Below are positions 13,160 to 21,719 of a stretch of 40,660 nt of DNA, piece by piece. The number at the start of each line of letters is the position of its first letter. The first letter of the stretch is position 1. A program made the position numbers and the translations under genes. Location of the stretch: positions 1 to 40,660 of the forward strand of contig NZ_JAHBDK010000050.1 in NCBI RefSeq assembly GCF_019956415.1. The letters run 5' to 3'. The notes under the pieces are model-generated. The model did no database searches. It saw only the letters and a program-made list of their open reading frames with translations, and was not told where the DNA came from. This stretch comes from Pseudomonas sp. GL-B-19 (GTDB lineage Bacteria; Pseudomonadota; Gammaproteobacteria; Pseudomonadales; Pseudomonadaceae).

Positions 13160-14134
13160 TCAGCTGCGTGGGACTTGCCGCCCGGGTGTGCCGGGGGCCA
13201 GTTCGGCGTTTTGCAGCCAGGACAATGCAATGGGCCATAGTGTGGCTTGGTATGCGCTACGAAAAAAGGCGAAATGTCCGACTTCTTCTTCGCCGATGTC
13301 TTGGGGGGCGATTCGCAAGTGGGTGTTGGTGCTGTGGGTGAAGTAGCGGAGCAGGCGTTCAATGGCTGAAATCGTGCCATAAGGATCGTCGCTGATGCTG
13401 ATCGCCAGGATTTTCGCGCTGACACGCTCAAAGGGCAGTCGACCGGTTCCGCCATGGAGGCGTCGACCGCTGGGGCGCGTTTCATAACGGGCTGTCGGTG
13501 TAGTCCAGTCGCGAACTACGCCGGCCGGTGTGTCCTCCAGCCAGCCGAGGCGCTTGCCGGGGAAATAGCCGTGGAACATCGTCATCAACGGCATCACCAC
13601 ATGCCACTTGCCGAACATCCGCCAGCGATGGGCGGGCGCGTAATCACGCCAGTAAGCGAATTGCGCACCGACCGTCACCATCCGTCGAATGACACGCCCG
13701 GACGCCCCCAGGCCTGCTGCACAGCCGCCAAAGCTGTGGCCGACGACGTCGATGGGCTGCCCGGGGAATTCACGCTCAGCGCGCCTTAGCATCGCTTCAA
13801 AGTCCAGCGCGCCCCAGTCGGTCCATGAAGCGTCGAGATCTTTGAGCGAGACGGGACGTGATTCGCCGATGCCACGGTAATCGTATGTGATGACATCGAA
13901 CCCGTTGGCGAACAGGTAATCGGCGAATCGTGAGTAATGGCGGCAGCGGACAGAGGTGGCAGCGTTGATGATCACGACGGGGCGCGCAGGGTCTTGCGGA
14001 GTGTGCCGCCAGGTGAACCCGCCGAGGGTGAAGCCGTCTGCGGCGGGCTCCTTGAAGGGGGCTCCGGGTGTGGTGTCAGGCAATGGCAGCTCGATCTGAG
14101 CGGGTGCCAGTGTAGGCGTGTCCTTGAAATTCAT
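13160..14134 (-). CDS. Alpha/beta-fold hydrolase
   Basis: 324 residues from ATG 14134. The nucleophile elbow GHSFGG is at 132-137 (Ser134), an oxyanion/strand block VVIINAATSVRCRHY at 53-67, YDYRGIGES at 84-92, an acid in the SISDD block near 246-250 and a candidate catalytic His287 in EEEVGHFAFF. The layout fits serine hydrolases of the YheT/Hydrolase_4 kind acting on esters or amides. No signal peptide or membrane segment is visible, so it is probably cytoplasmic. The upstream TTG at 14164 would extend the frame and is not favoured. The substrate is unknown. Confidence 0.82.
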   Translation of the reverse strand: MNFKDTPTLAPAQIELPLPDTTPGAPFKEPAADGFTLGGFTWRHTPQDPARPVVIINAATSVRCRHYSRFADYLFANGFDVITYDYRGIGESRPVSLKDLDASWTDWGALDFEAMLRRAEREFPGQPIDVVGHSFGGCAAGLGASGRVIRRMVTVGAQFAYWRDYAPAHRWRMFGKWHVVMPLMTMFHGYFPGKRLGWLEDTPAGVVRDWTTPTARYETRPSGRRLHGGTGRLPFERVSAKILAISISDDPYGTISAIERLLRYFTHSTNTHLRIAPQDIGEEEVGHFAFFRSAYQATLWPIALSWLQNAELAPGTPGRQVPRS

Positions 14135-14173
14135 CGGTGACGGACCTTTGCGCGTAGCTGCCAACGATAGTCT

Positions 14174-14794
14174 TCATAGTGCTTGGGGACAATCTACTGA
14201 GGCTGTATCAGGCAGGCCGAGAAACTCCAATACCTCTGAACTCCGTGTAGGGTCAGTGGGACTAGTGGCCATTCTCCGGATATTGGTGGCGGCTTCCTCC
14301 CTGACCGCAGACCGATCGCGACTTGCCAACAGCCGCTCGTAATACAGCGTGTTGATCTGACGCTCCAGGGCGCGACTCGACCAATTCTGAAGGGCTGACT
14401 CGTTCATGTACCAATGACGGGCATGGTCGTTGTCCACCCGCAGTAGTCTGCGGTAGTGGGTCCAGCTCAATTCGTGACGCAGTGCGTCACAAATTGGGAA
14501 GGCTTGATAGAACTGGCGCATGTAGCGAAGGTTGGAAGCGTCAAACCCTTTCCCGAACTCGGCTGTCAGAATTTTCGCCAGAGTCGCCAACAACTGCTTC
14601 CCATACCCCGCCCTACGAGCCCCCTCCTGCTCAAACTCGACAATATGCCGCCCGATCTGCCAACAGGTTTGCACTTGAGCCGTATCGACCGCTCGAAGCA
14701 CTTTAAGACGTGCCTGGCGGATCAGATCTCCAAGGTTGCTCACCAGAGAGGCGAGTTGTGGATCTTGGGTGTTATCGGTTTTGACGATGGTCAT
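14174..14794 (-). pseudogene. C-terminally truncated YhcG/DUF1016 protein
   Basis: 206 residues. The N-terminal DUF1016 (YhcG_N) domain is clear: CWQIGRHIVEFEQEGARRAG, YGKQLLATLAKILTAEFGKG, SNLRYMRQFYQAFP, ELSWTHYRRLLRVDN and ALERQINTLYYERLLASRD. Full-length members have about 340-370 residues and continue from VLEFLGLPD into a PDDEXK nuclease domain. Here the frame stops 12 residues after that point (PQAL), and the next gene is the unrelated hydrolase, so the nuclease is gone. YhcG-family proteins are predicted nucleases linked to mobile or defence loci; this copy cannot cut DNA with that domain. Confidence 0.8.
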
Positions 14795-15058
14795 GAAGTC
14801 TTCCGTGGCTGGAGGAGCAGGCGAAAGAGGATGACAAGAGAGCGTGGGGTGGCGATGCAGTACGCCGCTGGTAAGCCGGAAGGAATTGCCGGATTCGTTT
14901 TGCAGGACCAGGCCGACGGCGGGACGTATTTGTGGAATACAGGGTGTAGTCCGTTTCGCAGTGAACCCAAGATCGAATCAATCTAAAACTCGACCGGTGT
15001 ACTGGAAATCAAAATTCAAGGGAGTGAAAGGGTTCTGAGAAGCCCGGGAGTCGTCATC

Positions 15059-15505
15059 ATGAAATTCGCCCATGCATTCATGTTGTCCCTTGTTGCCATC
15101 GGCGCTCTGGCGTTTCCAGCGATGCTGAATGCGGCCAGTCTTGAGCCCGTCGACAGTTCAGGCGTGCAAGTTCAGCAGCAGGAGCAAAACGGGATTGCTT
15201 ACCTGTCCGGTGGTATTGGCGAGGATGAAGCGAAGGCTATCCAGCAAACCACTGGTTATAACCTGCACATGACCTTCTCTGTCGGTCCGAAAGACGAATA
15301 CATTCCAGACGTGGAACTGCTTGTCCAGAACGCTCAAGGTCCGGTGCTGACGCTCAGGCAGGCAGGCCCTTTGGTTTACGTCCAATTGCCTCCTGGCAAG
15401 TACACGGTCGTGGCAACGCGCAATGGTGAAGCGAAGCGTGACACGACAGATATCGCCAGTGCTGGCGCGAGGAATCTGGTGTTCCACTGGAACAGTAGCG
15501 AATGA
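15059..15505 (+). CDS. Secreted protein with carboxypeptidase-regulatory-like domain
   Basis: 148 residues. A signal peptide of about 25 residues (MKFAHAFMLSLVAIGALAFP, cleaved near LNAAS) predicts a periplasmic protein. The mature part contains beta-rich segments (PDVELLVQNAQGPVLTLRQ, LVYVQLPPGKYTVVATRNGE) that resemble the small prealbumin-like carboxypeptidase regulatory-like proteins of Pseudomonas, probably for protein or ligand binding rather than catalysis. GGGAG lies 9 nt upstream. It stands alone next to the tRNA-Phe-derived repeat. The 264-bp spacer before it (14795-15058) holds no recognisable feature. Confidence 0.72.
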   Translation: MKFAHAFMLSLVAIGALAFPAMLNAASLEPVDSSGVQVQQQEQNGIAYLSGGIGEDEAKAIQQTTGYNLHMTFSVGPKDEYIPDVELLVQNAQGPVLTLRQAGPLVYVQLPPGKYTVVATRNGEAKRDTTDIASAGARNLVFHWNSSE

Positions 15506-15555
15506 GGGGGTTGGTTTCAGGGTTTTCGGTATTTGGTACCGGAGACGGCATCGAA

Positions 15556-15585
15556 CCGCCGACCCTGCGCAGGGTGGGTCGGCGG
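15556..15585. repeat. Hairpin overlapping the tRNA-Phe-derived repeat boundary
   Basis: CCGCCGACCC (15556-15565) pairs perfectly with GGGTCGGCGG (15576-15585). The left arm is tRNA-derived and the right arm lies inside the element, so the inverted repeat is centred just inside the repeat end. It could be a recombinase core-type dyad or a fortuitous terminator stem. Confidence 0.5.
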
Positions 15586-15629
15586 CGATCAAAGTTGAAG
15601 GCAAGAACTGGTCAGAGTCGCACCGGCAA

Positions 15630-16421
15630 TCATAGCGAAGCCAAAGTTTCAAGGATCGCGACGCGTAAGGGATTGCTTTCTACGCTCAGCAGCTTGATGG
15701 CCAAGGCGCAGCAGACCACGATCAACATGGGTTTAATCAAGCGTGGACCGACGCGAACAGCGGCTCGTGCACCCAATTGAGCGCCGATGAAGGCCGCCAA
15801 AGCCATGGCTATGGCAATCGGCCAAATAATCACACCTTTGGTAATGAAGACCGACAAAGAACCCAGGTTGCATGAGGCGTTGGCAAGTTTGGTAAAACTC
15901 ATGGCCCGCATCATGCCCAAGCCGCAGAGAAGTACAAACCCGACAATAAAGAAAGAGCCCACACCGGGGCCAAATATACCGTCGTAAAAGCCCAGGATCG
16001 GCGCGACGGTAAACGAAAAAAGCAGAATGCCGATTCTCTTGCGTCGATCTTCATTGGCCAGCTTGGGAGAGAAAGCAAAATAGATAGCCACCAGAATCAG
16101 CATGATAGGCACGCAAACTTCCAGATAGTGCTTATCAATAGAGCTGACCAGCAAGGCACCACTGGCGCCGCCAATAAATCCGCAGATCACCAGGAAACGG
16201 CCTTCGCGCCACTCGATCATTCCTTTACGAGCAAAGGTCACAGTGGCCGAAACAGTTGCCGACGCGGCCTGGAACTTGTTCGTTGCAATTGCGCTGATCG
16301 GATCTATACCGGCCAGAAACAATGCAGGTAAGGTAATCAAGCCCCCACCGCCGGCAATCGCATCAAAAAAACCGGCGAAAAAAGCGACAAGCGCCAACAT
16401 GCCTATTAAATCCCAAGACAT
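15630..16421 (-). CDS. TSUP-family (TauE/SafE-like) transporter
   Basis: 263 residues with about eight hydrophobic segments. The family signatures are present: FFAGFFDAIAGGGGLITLPA near 14-33, NKFQA near 48-52, and the second-half GFYDGIFGPGVGSFFIVGF block near 143-161. TSUP/TauE-SafE proteins are inner-membrane exporters or importers of sulfite, sulfoacetate or other small organic anions. It lies 72 nt downstream of the putative 2-oxoglutarate oxygenase gene on the same strand, so it may export that enzyme's product or by-product. The pair is enclosed by tRNA-Phe-derived repeats. The substrate is not determined. Confidence 0.88.
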   Translation of the reverse strand: MSWDLIGMLALVAFFAGFFDAIAGGGGLITLPALFLAGIDPISAIATNKFQAASATVSATVTFARKGMIEWREGRFLVICGFIGGASGALLVSSIDKHYLEVCVPIMLILVAIYFAFSPKLANEDRRKRIGILLFSFTVAPILGFYDGIFGPGVGSFFIVGFVLLCGLGMMRAMSFTKLANASCNLGSLSVFITKGVIIWPIAIAMALAAFIGAQLGARAAVRVGPRLIKPMLIVVCCALAIKLLSVESNPLRVAILETLASL

Positions 16422-16493
16422 AACATTCCCTCTTTATAGTTATTGGCCAGTAATCACATGACTGGTCCTTGCGCAGCTTGAACGCTTAAAAAA

Positions 16494-17573
16494 TCAGCCC
16501 TGCAGCAGTAACGGGTCCTCTGAAATAACGACAGGGGAAGAAAATTTTGAAAGCCCGAAAATACGTACCAGGACCCGTCTGTTGTCTTTGATGACATCGC
16601 GACAGTGCAGGGATCGGACGTTATTGATGACCATGGCCGACTCTTGCGTCAGCGTGTACTTGAATGGAGTTGCTTCGCTTACCCCCTGGCAAAGGGCGGC
16701 GTAGACCGTTTTGACAAAGCTCGAGGCGTTGTCGTTGACCGAAAAGCGATACGAGTTGAAGCGGGCCGCGAACCCGACCTTGTCGTCAAACTCTAGAATC
16801 GAAACGTTGCGACCATCTTCCCCTTTGCCACTGACAAAGGAGTCGCTACGAGTGAATTGGAAGTTGCCCGTGGTCAGTGCGAGGCAGTGGGTAACGCCAA
16901 TTTTTTCCAATAGGGGAGGCAACGGAATCACCCGCGTAGGTTCCAGACTCGGGCACCACAGGGCGGAAAGTATGAGCGACGACGGAGAGGGCGAGTGCCC
17001 GTCTTTCGCGTTCACGGCGCACCAGTAAGGCGCCTCGGTATGCGGGCCAAGCGCGAGGCCGGAATGGGAACTCAGTTCTTTGATGTCCGTCTCGGCATTG
17101 ATTTTGACGAGTCCGCCACCCTTGAAGTTGGCCACCAGTCGAACCAGCTTTCCTTCGTTGTCCATGTCGTAGGCAAAGGAGTTGTTATCCACCAGTTTCA
17201 ACAAGATCTGATTACGGGCGGCCAGGCAAAGGACGTCGTAGCGATTTTCCAGGGATGTCAGGTTGGGTAGTTCATTTGGAGGGCTGCCATCGGTGATTTT
17301 TTGCAGCCCTTCAAAGATCAACACGCAAACAAGGCCATTGGAGTAGGCCGCCAGCAGTTCGCATTGGTCTTTCGAAAACGAGAACTTTAATTCTGTGGCT
17401 GCCTGAGAGGCTTTGAAATTGGCTCCTGGTGCCTGCGGCCCGCCGATGGCGGCCAGTTCTTCGGCGAACTTGTGAAGCCATGTTGACTGCCGAATATCAA
17501 AGCTCAAAATTCTGATGTCCTGTCCAGTAAGAAGCTCAACGTTTTCGACATCCCGTTTGATGGCGTCAGTCAT
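16494..17573 (-). CDS. Putative Fe(II)/2-oxoglutarate oxygenase, clavaminate synthase/VioC-like
   Basis: 359 residues with weak overall resemblance but a convincing set of active-site motifs. HTE at 178-180 gives the HxE iron-binding pair used by clavaminate synthase, VioC and AsnO instead of the HxD of TauD. Their distal motif appears as INNVRSLHCRDVIKDNRRVL, with His323 as third ligand and Arg337 (VRIFG) as the probable 2-oxoglutarate carboxylate anchor. The sequence before His178 (LSSHSGLALGP) and after it (APYWCAV) fits the HTE-region of that group. A free amino-acid-like substrate is plausible. The stop is 72 nt upstream of a TSUP exporter gene. No signal peptide is visible. The assignment is by motif only. 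Confidence 0.65.
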   Translation of the reverse strand: MTDAIKRDVENVELLTGQDIRILSFDIRQSTWLHKFAEELAAIGGPQAPGANFKASQAATELKFSFSKDQCELLAAYSNGLVCVLIFEGLQKITDGSPPNELPNLTSLENRYDVLCLAARNQILLKLVDNNSFAYDMDNEGKLVRLVANFKGGGLVKINAETDIKELSSHSGLALGPHTEAPYWCAVNAKDGHSPSPSSLILSALWCPSLEPTRVIPLPPLLEKIGVTHCLALTTGNFQFTRSDSFVSGKGEDGRNVSILEFDDKVGFAARFNSYRFSVNDNASSFVKTVYAALCQGVSEATPFKYTLTQESAMVINNVRSLHCRDVIKDNRRVLVRIFGLSKFSSPVVISEDPLLLQG

Positions 17574-17864
17574 TGTCTACATCCCTGTTGTGTATCTGCT
17601 CCCGGTTATGCGGCAGCTCCTCCCACGATTCTGCCCAAGCCGATGATCAGCGTATGTCATCCACTTCCGTTAAAGCATACGGAGCGTTCCGACAAACCCG
17701 AGAGATTGCGAGAAGGGCCGATCACTAATGCTTGATGCCACTCGGGACTCGGCTTCGGAAGGCGTTGCAGGTGCTTGCTGGCGTGGCGCGAGGAGGTGGG
17801 GGGATGCTGCTTTGTTCGGCGCTTCGAGGGTGACTGGAACAGTGCCTCATCAAATCGCAGGCAT
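17574..17864. other. Upstream spacer of the oxygenase gene, no feature recognised
   Basis: About 290 bp between the oxygenase start and the tRNA-Phe terminator. I see no convincing ORF, ribosome binding site, long repeat or clear promoter; the promoter of the two-gene cassette should be here. Confidence 0.4.
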
Positions 17865-17897
17865 AAAAAAACCCTGAATCTTGCGATTCAGGGTTTT
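17865..17897 (-). terminator. Terminator after tRNA-Phe
   Basis: AAAACCCTGAATC (17868-17880) pairs perfectly with GATTCAGGGTTTT (17885-17897) around TTGC. On the minus strand the stem is followed by a T-run, 8 nt beyond the tRNA CCA. Its tRNA-proximal arm is copied in the direct repeat at 15516. Confidence 0.85.
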
Positions 17898-17904
17898 CGG
17901 TATT

Positions 17905-17980
17905 TGGTGCCCAGAGACGGAATCGAACCGCCGACACGGGGATTTTCAATCCCCTGCTCTACCGACTGAGCTATCTGGGC
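17905..17980 (-). tRNA. tRNA-Phe (anticodon GAA)
   Basis: A complete 76-nt cloverleaf on the minus strand: acceptor GCCCAGA/TCTGGGC with encoded CCA, anticodon arm GGGGA-TTGAAAA-TCCCC with anticodon GAA, and T arm GGCGGTTCGATTCCGTC. Its 3' end is duplicated at 15516-15563. Confidence 0.95.
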
Positions 17981-18083
17981 AACGGGGCGCATTAAACTGG
18001 TTTTTCAGGGGGTCGTCAAGAAAGTTTTGAAAAAAATTTTAATTATTACCGTCGCTTACGATCCGACCCCCGAGAAATCGGGA

Positions 18084-18356
18084 TTATTCAGCCGGCGGGA
18101 CGTAGCCGTCAGCCTTGGCGTAATCCTCGCCGGAGAAGTACTTGTCCATCTCGCCCTGAAGATATTTGCGATCTTCGGCGTTCATCATGTTCAGGCGTTT
18201 TTCGTTGATCAGCAGGGTCTGGTGTTTTTGCCAGTCGGCCCAGGCCTTGGCCGAGACGTGGTCAAAAATGTCCTGACCTTTTGCGCCCGGGAAGGGAGCG
18301 CGTTCCAGGGCGGGCAATTCTTCTTTGTACTTGCGGCACATGATGGTGCGGGTCAT
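18084..18356 (-). CDS. yggX: Fe(II)-trafficking / oxidative damage protection protein YggX
   Basis: 90 residues, the normal size of the family, starting MTRTIMCRKYKEELPALERA. The conserved Cys7 and the CRKYKEELP, FPGAKGQDIFD and WADWQKHQTLLINEKRLNM blocks are all present. YggX is a small cytosolic protein that limits damage to iron-sulfur clusters under oxidative stress and takes part in Fe(II) handling. Its start overlaps the mutY stop by 4 nt (ATGA). mutY-yggX is a widely conserved pairing, which fits because MutY is itself a 4Fe-4S enzyme. Confidence 0.96.
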   Translation of the reverse strand: MTRTIMCRKYKEELPALERAPFPGAKGQDIFDHVSAKAWADWQKHQTLLINEKRLNMMNAEDRKYLQGEMDKYFSGEDYAKADGYVPPAE

Positions 18357-19420
18357 GTCGACTCTCCTGCGTTCAATACGGCGGCCGCGCGTTCGAGCAA
18401 GGTTTTGACCGGGGCGGCAAGGCCCAGGCGCGGCGGGGTGGCGAGGTTATACCAGAGCCAGTCGGCCTCGGCCACGTGATGGCCGGCTTCCTGGACATGG
18501 ACCAGCCAGGGTTCGATGGACAACTGAAAGTGGCTGAAGGTGTGCACCTGGCTTGGCAGCGCTTGTTGGCTGCCCAGTTCCAGTGAGTGCTGCGAGGCCA
18601 GATGTTGCAGGTCATCGAGGTCATCGAGCTCCGGCAAACTCCATAGACCGCCCCACAGGCCCGTGGAAGGGCGACGGTAAAGCAGAATCGCGCCCTCGCC
18701 ATTGGCGAGCATGGGCATCAGCGTGCGCTTCTGTGGCACGGTTTTACGCGGTTTGGGGACGGGGTAGCGGGTTTCCAGGCCGAGCATGTGCGCTTCGCAA
18801 CCCTTTTCCAGCGGGCAGAACAGGCAGCTCGGCTTGCTGCGGGTACACAGCGTGGCGCCCAGATCCATCATCGCCTGAGTGTAGGCGTTGACCCGATCAT
18901 GCGGCGTAAAGCGCTCAGCGTTGGCCCAGAGCTGTTTTGCGACCTTCGGCTCCCCCGGGTAACCCTCTTGCGCGGTAAAGCGCGCCAGGACGCGTTTGAC
19001 GTTACCGTCGAGGATCGGCGCCCGCAGGCCCATGCTCAGGCTGGCGATGGCGCCCGCCGTCGACAGGCCGATGCCCGGCAGATCAACCAGTTTTTCCACG
19101 TCTCGCGGAAACTCGCCGCCGTACTCGGAGACGACAATTTTTGCGGTCTTCTGCAAATTGCGCGCGCGGGTGTAATAACCCAGGCCCGTCCACAGGTGCA
19201 GCACTTCGTCTTCCGGCGCGGCGGCCAGGGCCTCGACCGTTGGCAACGAGGCCATGAAACGATCGAAGTAATTGAGCACGGTGCTGACCTGGGTTTGCTG
19301 CAACATGATTTCCGAGACCCACACCCGATACGGGGTGATGCCCTGTTGCCAAGGCAAATCGTGGCGGCCGTGGCGGTCGTACCAGTCCAGCACCGCCGAA
19401 GAAAACTGCTCGGCTTTCAT
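18353..19420 (-). CDS. mutY: Adenine DNA glycosylase MutY
   Basis: 355 residues. The helix-hairpin-helix with the catalytic Asp reads LPGIGLSTAGAIASL then ILDGNVKRVLARF, the Glu of the MLQQTQVSTV block is present, and the 4Fe-4S ligands are C-x6-C-x2-C-x5-C (CTRSKPSCLFCPLEKGC). The C-terminal third is the NUDIX-like 8-oxoguanine recognition domain (ILLYRRPSTGLWGGLWSLPE). It removes adenine mispaired with 8-oxoguanine. It starts 4 nt inside asmA and overlaps yggX, so asmA-mutY-yggX form one minus-strand operon. Confidence 0.97.
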   Translation of the reverse strand: MKAEQFSSAVLDWYDRHGRHDLPWQQGITPYRVWVSEIMLQQTQVSTVLNYFDRFMASLPTVEALAAAPEDEVLHLWTGLGYYTRARNLQKTAKIVVSEYGGEFPRDVEKLVDLPGIGLSTAGAIASLSMGLRAPILDGNVKRVLARFTAQEGYPGEPKVAKQLWANAERFTPHDRVNAYTQAMMDLGATLCTRSKPSCLFCPLEKGCEAHMLGLETRYPVPKPRKTVPQKRTLMPMLANGEGAILLYRRPSTGLWGGLWSLPELDDLDDLQHLASQHSLELGSQQALPSQVHTFSHFQLSIEPWLVHVQEAGHHVAEADWLWYNLATPPRLGLAAPVKTLLERAAAVLNAGEST

Positions 19421-21648
19421 CGCTTGAACAGCTCCTTTAACGCGTTTTTCAGTTCCGGGCGAATTTTATCGCCAAACTTCTCGTCGATTTTTTCACTGAT
19501 CCGATCTTCAGCCAGTTTGCTCGCGACTTGTCCCATGCGTTCATTGTCGAGACGGCAGGCTTTGGCGCCGAGTTCCAGCGGCCCCCGGCAACGCAGCGGC
19601 CACACGATGCCGACATATTTGTCGCCGACCTGGCAGGCCGGGTCCGGCATGGCGCTCGTATCGCCTTCGACGATGATGCCCACGCGATAGTCCATGCCCA
19701 GCACGCGCAGATCAACGTCGCCGTCGCCATTCACGGTCATGCCCGGGATGCGCACTTTCAGGTCCGGGTTACTGGCCACGCCGTTATGGAAAGTCAGGGT
19801 GCCTTTGAGTTCCTGGAAGGGAGTGTCCTTGCCCCGTGGCTCGCCGCTGAGGGTTTTGCGGTTCAGGGTGGCGATGCCTTTGCACAGCTGTTGTTCGAGG
19901 TTGGCGTTGAGCAACACGCCATTGTTGACGACGAAACTGGCGTTGCCGTTGAGGCTGTCGATCAACGCTTTCTGGCTGTTGCCGCTGGCGGTCAGCGCGC
20001 TGTTGAGCGTCACCAGGCCGTTGACCGGTGGATTTTTGCCTTGGCTTTCGAGGATTTTTTCCACCGGCACTTTGCTGATCTGCGTCTGCATGCTCAGCGC
20101 AGGCACTTGCTGGCGCACGTCGAGGGTGCCCTTGGTTTCGAAGTTGCCGTCGTACAGATCGCCGCGCAGGTTCTCCAGAGTCAACAGGCCGCCCAGGCCA
20201 GTGGCCTTGAACGCGGCGTTGTGGATCGGCAGCTTGTCGAGGGTCAACTGGCCAAAGGTCAGGTCGGCGTCCACGTCGAGTTTGCTCAAGCGTTCCACCG
20301 GCAGCAGGCGTTCGGTACTCCAAGCGTCCTTGGTCGGTGACTCCGGCAGCGGTGTGCTGCCCGCGCCGGCTATGGCATTGGCCTCGGTGCTGGCGACTTC
20401 AGCCTGACGCACCTGTGTCGCGCTGTTGGCTTCGGCGGATTTGGGTGGCAGATAGCGGTCGACATTGAACGTGTCAGCCTTCAGGACTGCGCGCAGCGAT
20501 TGTTTGGCGAAATCCTCGACGGCGATGCGGCCACTGAAGCTGCTGTCATCGACTTTCAGGTTGATGTCGTCGAACGAAACGCTGGTCGGCGTGCCGGCAA
20601 CGCGACTCACCAGTTCGACTTTGCTCAGACTGCCTTCGGCCATGGCCGGAAGTTTTTGGCCAATGCTGTCGACGAATTTCGCCAGGTCGAACTGGGCAAT
20701 CGAAATGCCGCCGCTGATCTGCGGCGTCTTGTCGAGGTCGTTGACCTTGAGTTCACCCAGTGCGCGCAATTGGTTGGCAGAGATCTTGATGCCGGTCCAT
20801 TCGGCGACGTTCGCAGCTTTATCCAGCAGCAATTGCCCTTGGGCTGCGAAGGTCATGGTCTTGCCTTGCAGCGGATCACCGGCGACTTCGCCGGACATTT
20901 TCATGTCTTCGAATTTGTAGCGTTGCAGCGCGCGTTCGAAACGCAGCTCACCAGTGAGCTCGGTACGCACCCGCAGAACCGGTTGGTTAGTGCCGAGGAA
21001 CGCGGTGAGTTTGACCGGGATGTTGGTCGAGTCATGCACCGGGCCTGTACTCAGCTGGATGCTTTCGGCGCTGAACTGCCTGCCGGTCCTCTCGTCGCTG
21101 TATTCGACGCGGGCGTTGTTCACGGTCAGGCTGTCGATGTCCAGGCGAATCGGCTGGGCCGGTTTTTCTACCTGAACGGTGGTTTCCGACGCCGGTGCAG
21201 GTTCGCCAGGAGTGGCTGGTTGCGTGGCCGGAGTGACTGGCGCCGGGACCTTGCCGACATCTTCCCAGTTGCCATGGCCGTCCTTGTCGCGGTTCAGGCG
21301 CAAATTCAGGCCTTCAACACGCACATCGCTCATCTGCACTTCACGGCGCAGCAGCGGCAGCACGCGCACTGACAGGCCAAGCATCTGCAAGTCGGCGAAC
21401 GGCTCCGTCGGCTTGGCCAGGGTCGCGACACTGGCCTCGTGCAATTCCAGGCCCAGCCAAGGGAACAGGCTCCAGCCGATATCGCCATTGAGCGTCAGCT
21501 CGATGTGGGCCTTGTCGCGGGCAATCTGGCGAATCTCGTCTTTATAGTCGTTGGGATCAAAGAGGTGGGTCAGGGCAAAGCCCAGCGCCACAATGATCAG
21601 CAACAGCCCGAGAAGTACCAGACCCAGGATTTTGCCGAACGCTTTCAT
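19417..21648 (-). CDS. asmA: AsmA-family inner-membrane-anchored protein
   Basis: 743 residues. An N-terminal membrane segment (ILGLVLLGLLLIIVALGFAL, about 7-26) anchors a long periplasmic part of beta-rich AsmA repeats, with a Pro/Thr-rich linker near 133-165 (PATPGEPAPASE). Near the C-terminus is the conserved VNGDGDVDLRVLGMDYRVG block. AsmA-like proteins are bridge-like carriers that influence phospholipid transport and outer-membrane assembly. It heads the operon with mutY and yggX. Paralogous AsmA-like proteins exist, so the symbol indicates family. Confidence 0.85.
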   Translation of the reverse strand: MKAFGKILGLVLLGLLLIIVALGFALTHLFDPNDYKDEIRQIARDKAHIELTLNGDIGWSLFPWLGLELHEASVATLAKPTEPFADLQMLGLSVRVLPLLRREVQMSDVRVEGLNLRLNRDKDGHGNWEDVGKVPAPVTPATQPATPGEPAPASETTVQVEKPAQPIRLDIDSLTVNNARVEYSDERTGRQFSAESIQLSTGPVHDSTNIPVKLTAFLGTNQPVLRVRTELTGELRFERALQRYKFEDMKMSGEVAGDPLQGKTMTFAAQGQLLLDKAANVAEWTGIKISANQLRALGELKVNDLDKTPQISGGISIAQFDLAKFVDSIGQKLPAMAEGSLSKVELVSRVAGTPTSVSFDDINLKVDDSSFSGRIAVEDFAKQSLRAVLKADTFNVDRYLPPKSAEANSATQVRQAEVASTEANAIAGAGSTPLPESPTKDAWSTERLLPVERLSKLDVDADLTFGQLTLDKLPIHNAAFKATGLGGLLTLENLRGDLYDGNFETKGTLDVRQQVPALSMQTQISKVPVEKILESQGKNPPVNGLVTLNSALTASGNSQKALIDSLNGNASFVVNNGVLLNANLEQQLCKGIATLNRKTLSGEPRGKDTPFQELKGTLTFHNGVASNPDLKVRIPGMTVNGDGDVDLRVLGMDYRVGIIVEGDTSAMPDPACQVGDKYVGIVWPLRCRGPLELGAKACRLDNERMGQVASKLAEDRISEKIDEKFGDKIRPELKNALKELFKR

Positions 21649-21719
21649 GGGCGAGTCCTTGTAGATAGTCGAATTCGAAATTTAGCCGGGGAGTATAGCG
21701 CTCTGAAGCGGACGACCGG

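Larger units (their letters stand above)
15516..17935. mobile_element. tRNA-Phe-flanked cargo element (2OG oxygenase plus TSUP exporter)
   Basis: Direct repeats of 48 and 49 bp (15516-15563 and 17887-17935) differ at four positions including one indel. They comprise 18 nt of the tRNA-Phe downstream region with half its terminator, plus about 30 nt of the tRNA 3' end. The intact tRNA (17905-17980, minus) is at one end and the fragment is 2.3 kb downstream, as expected after integration at a tRNA 3' end. The interior carries only two genes, both minus strand, and looks less GC-rich than the flanks. No integrase or excisionase is present, so the element is either a decayed island or mobilised in trans. 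Confidence 0.6.
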
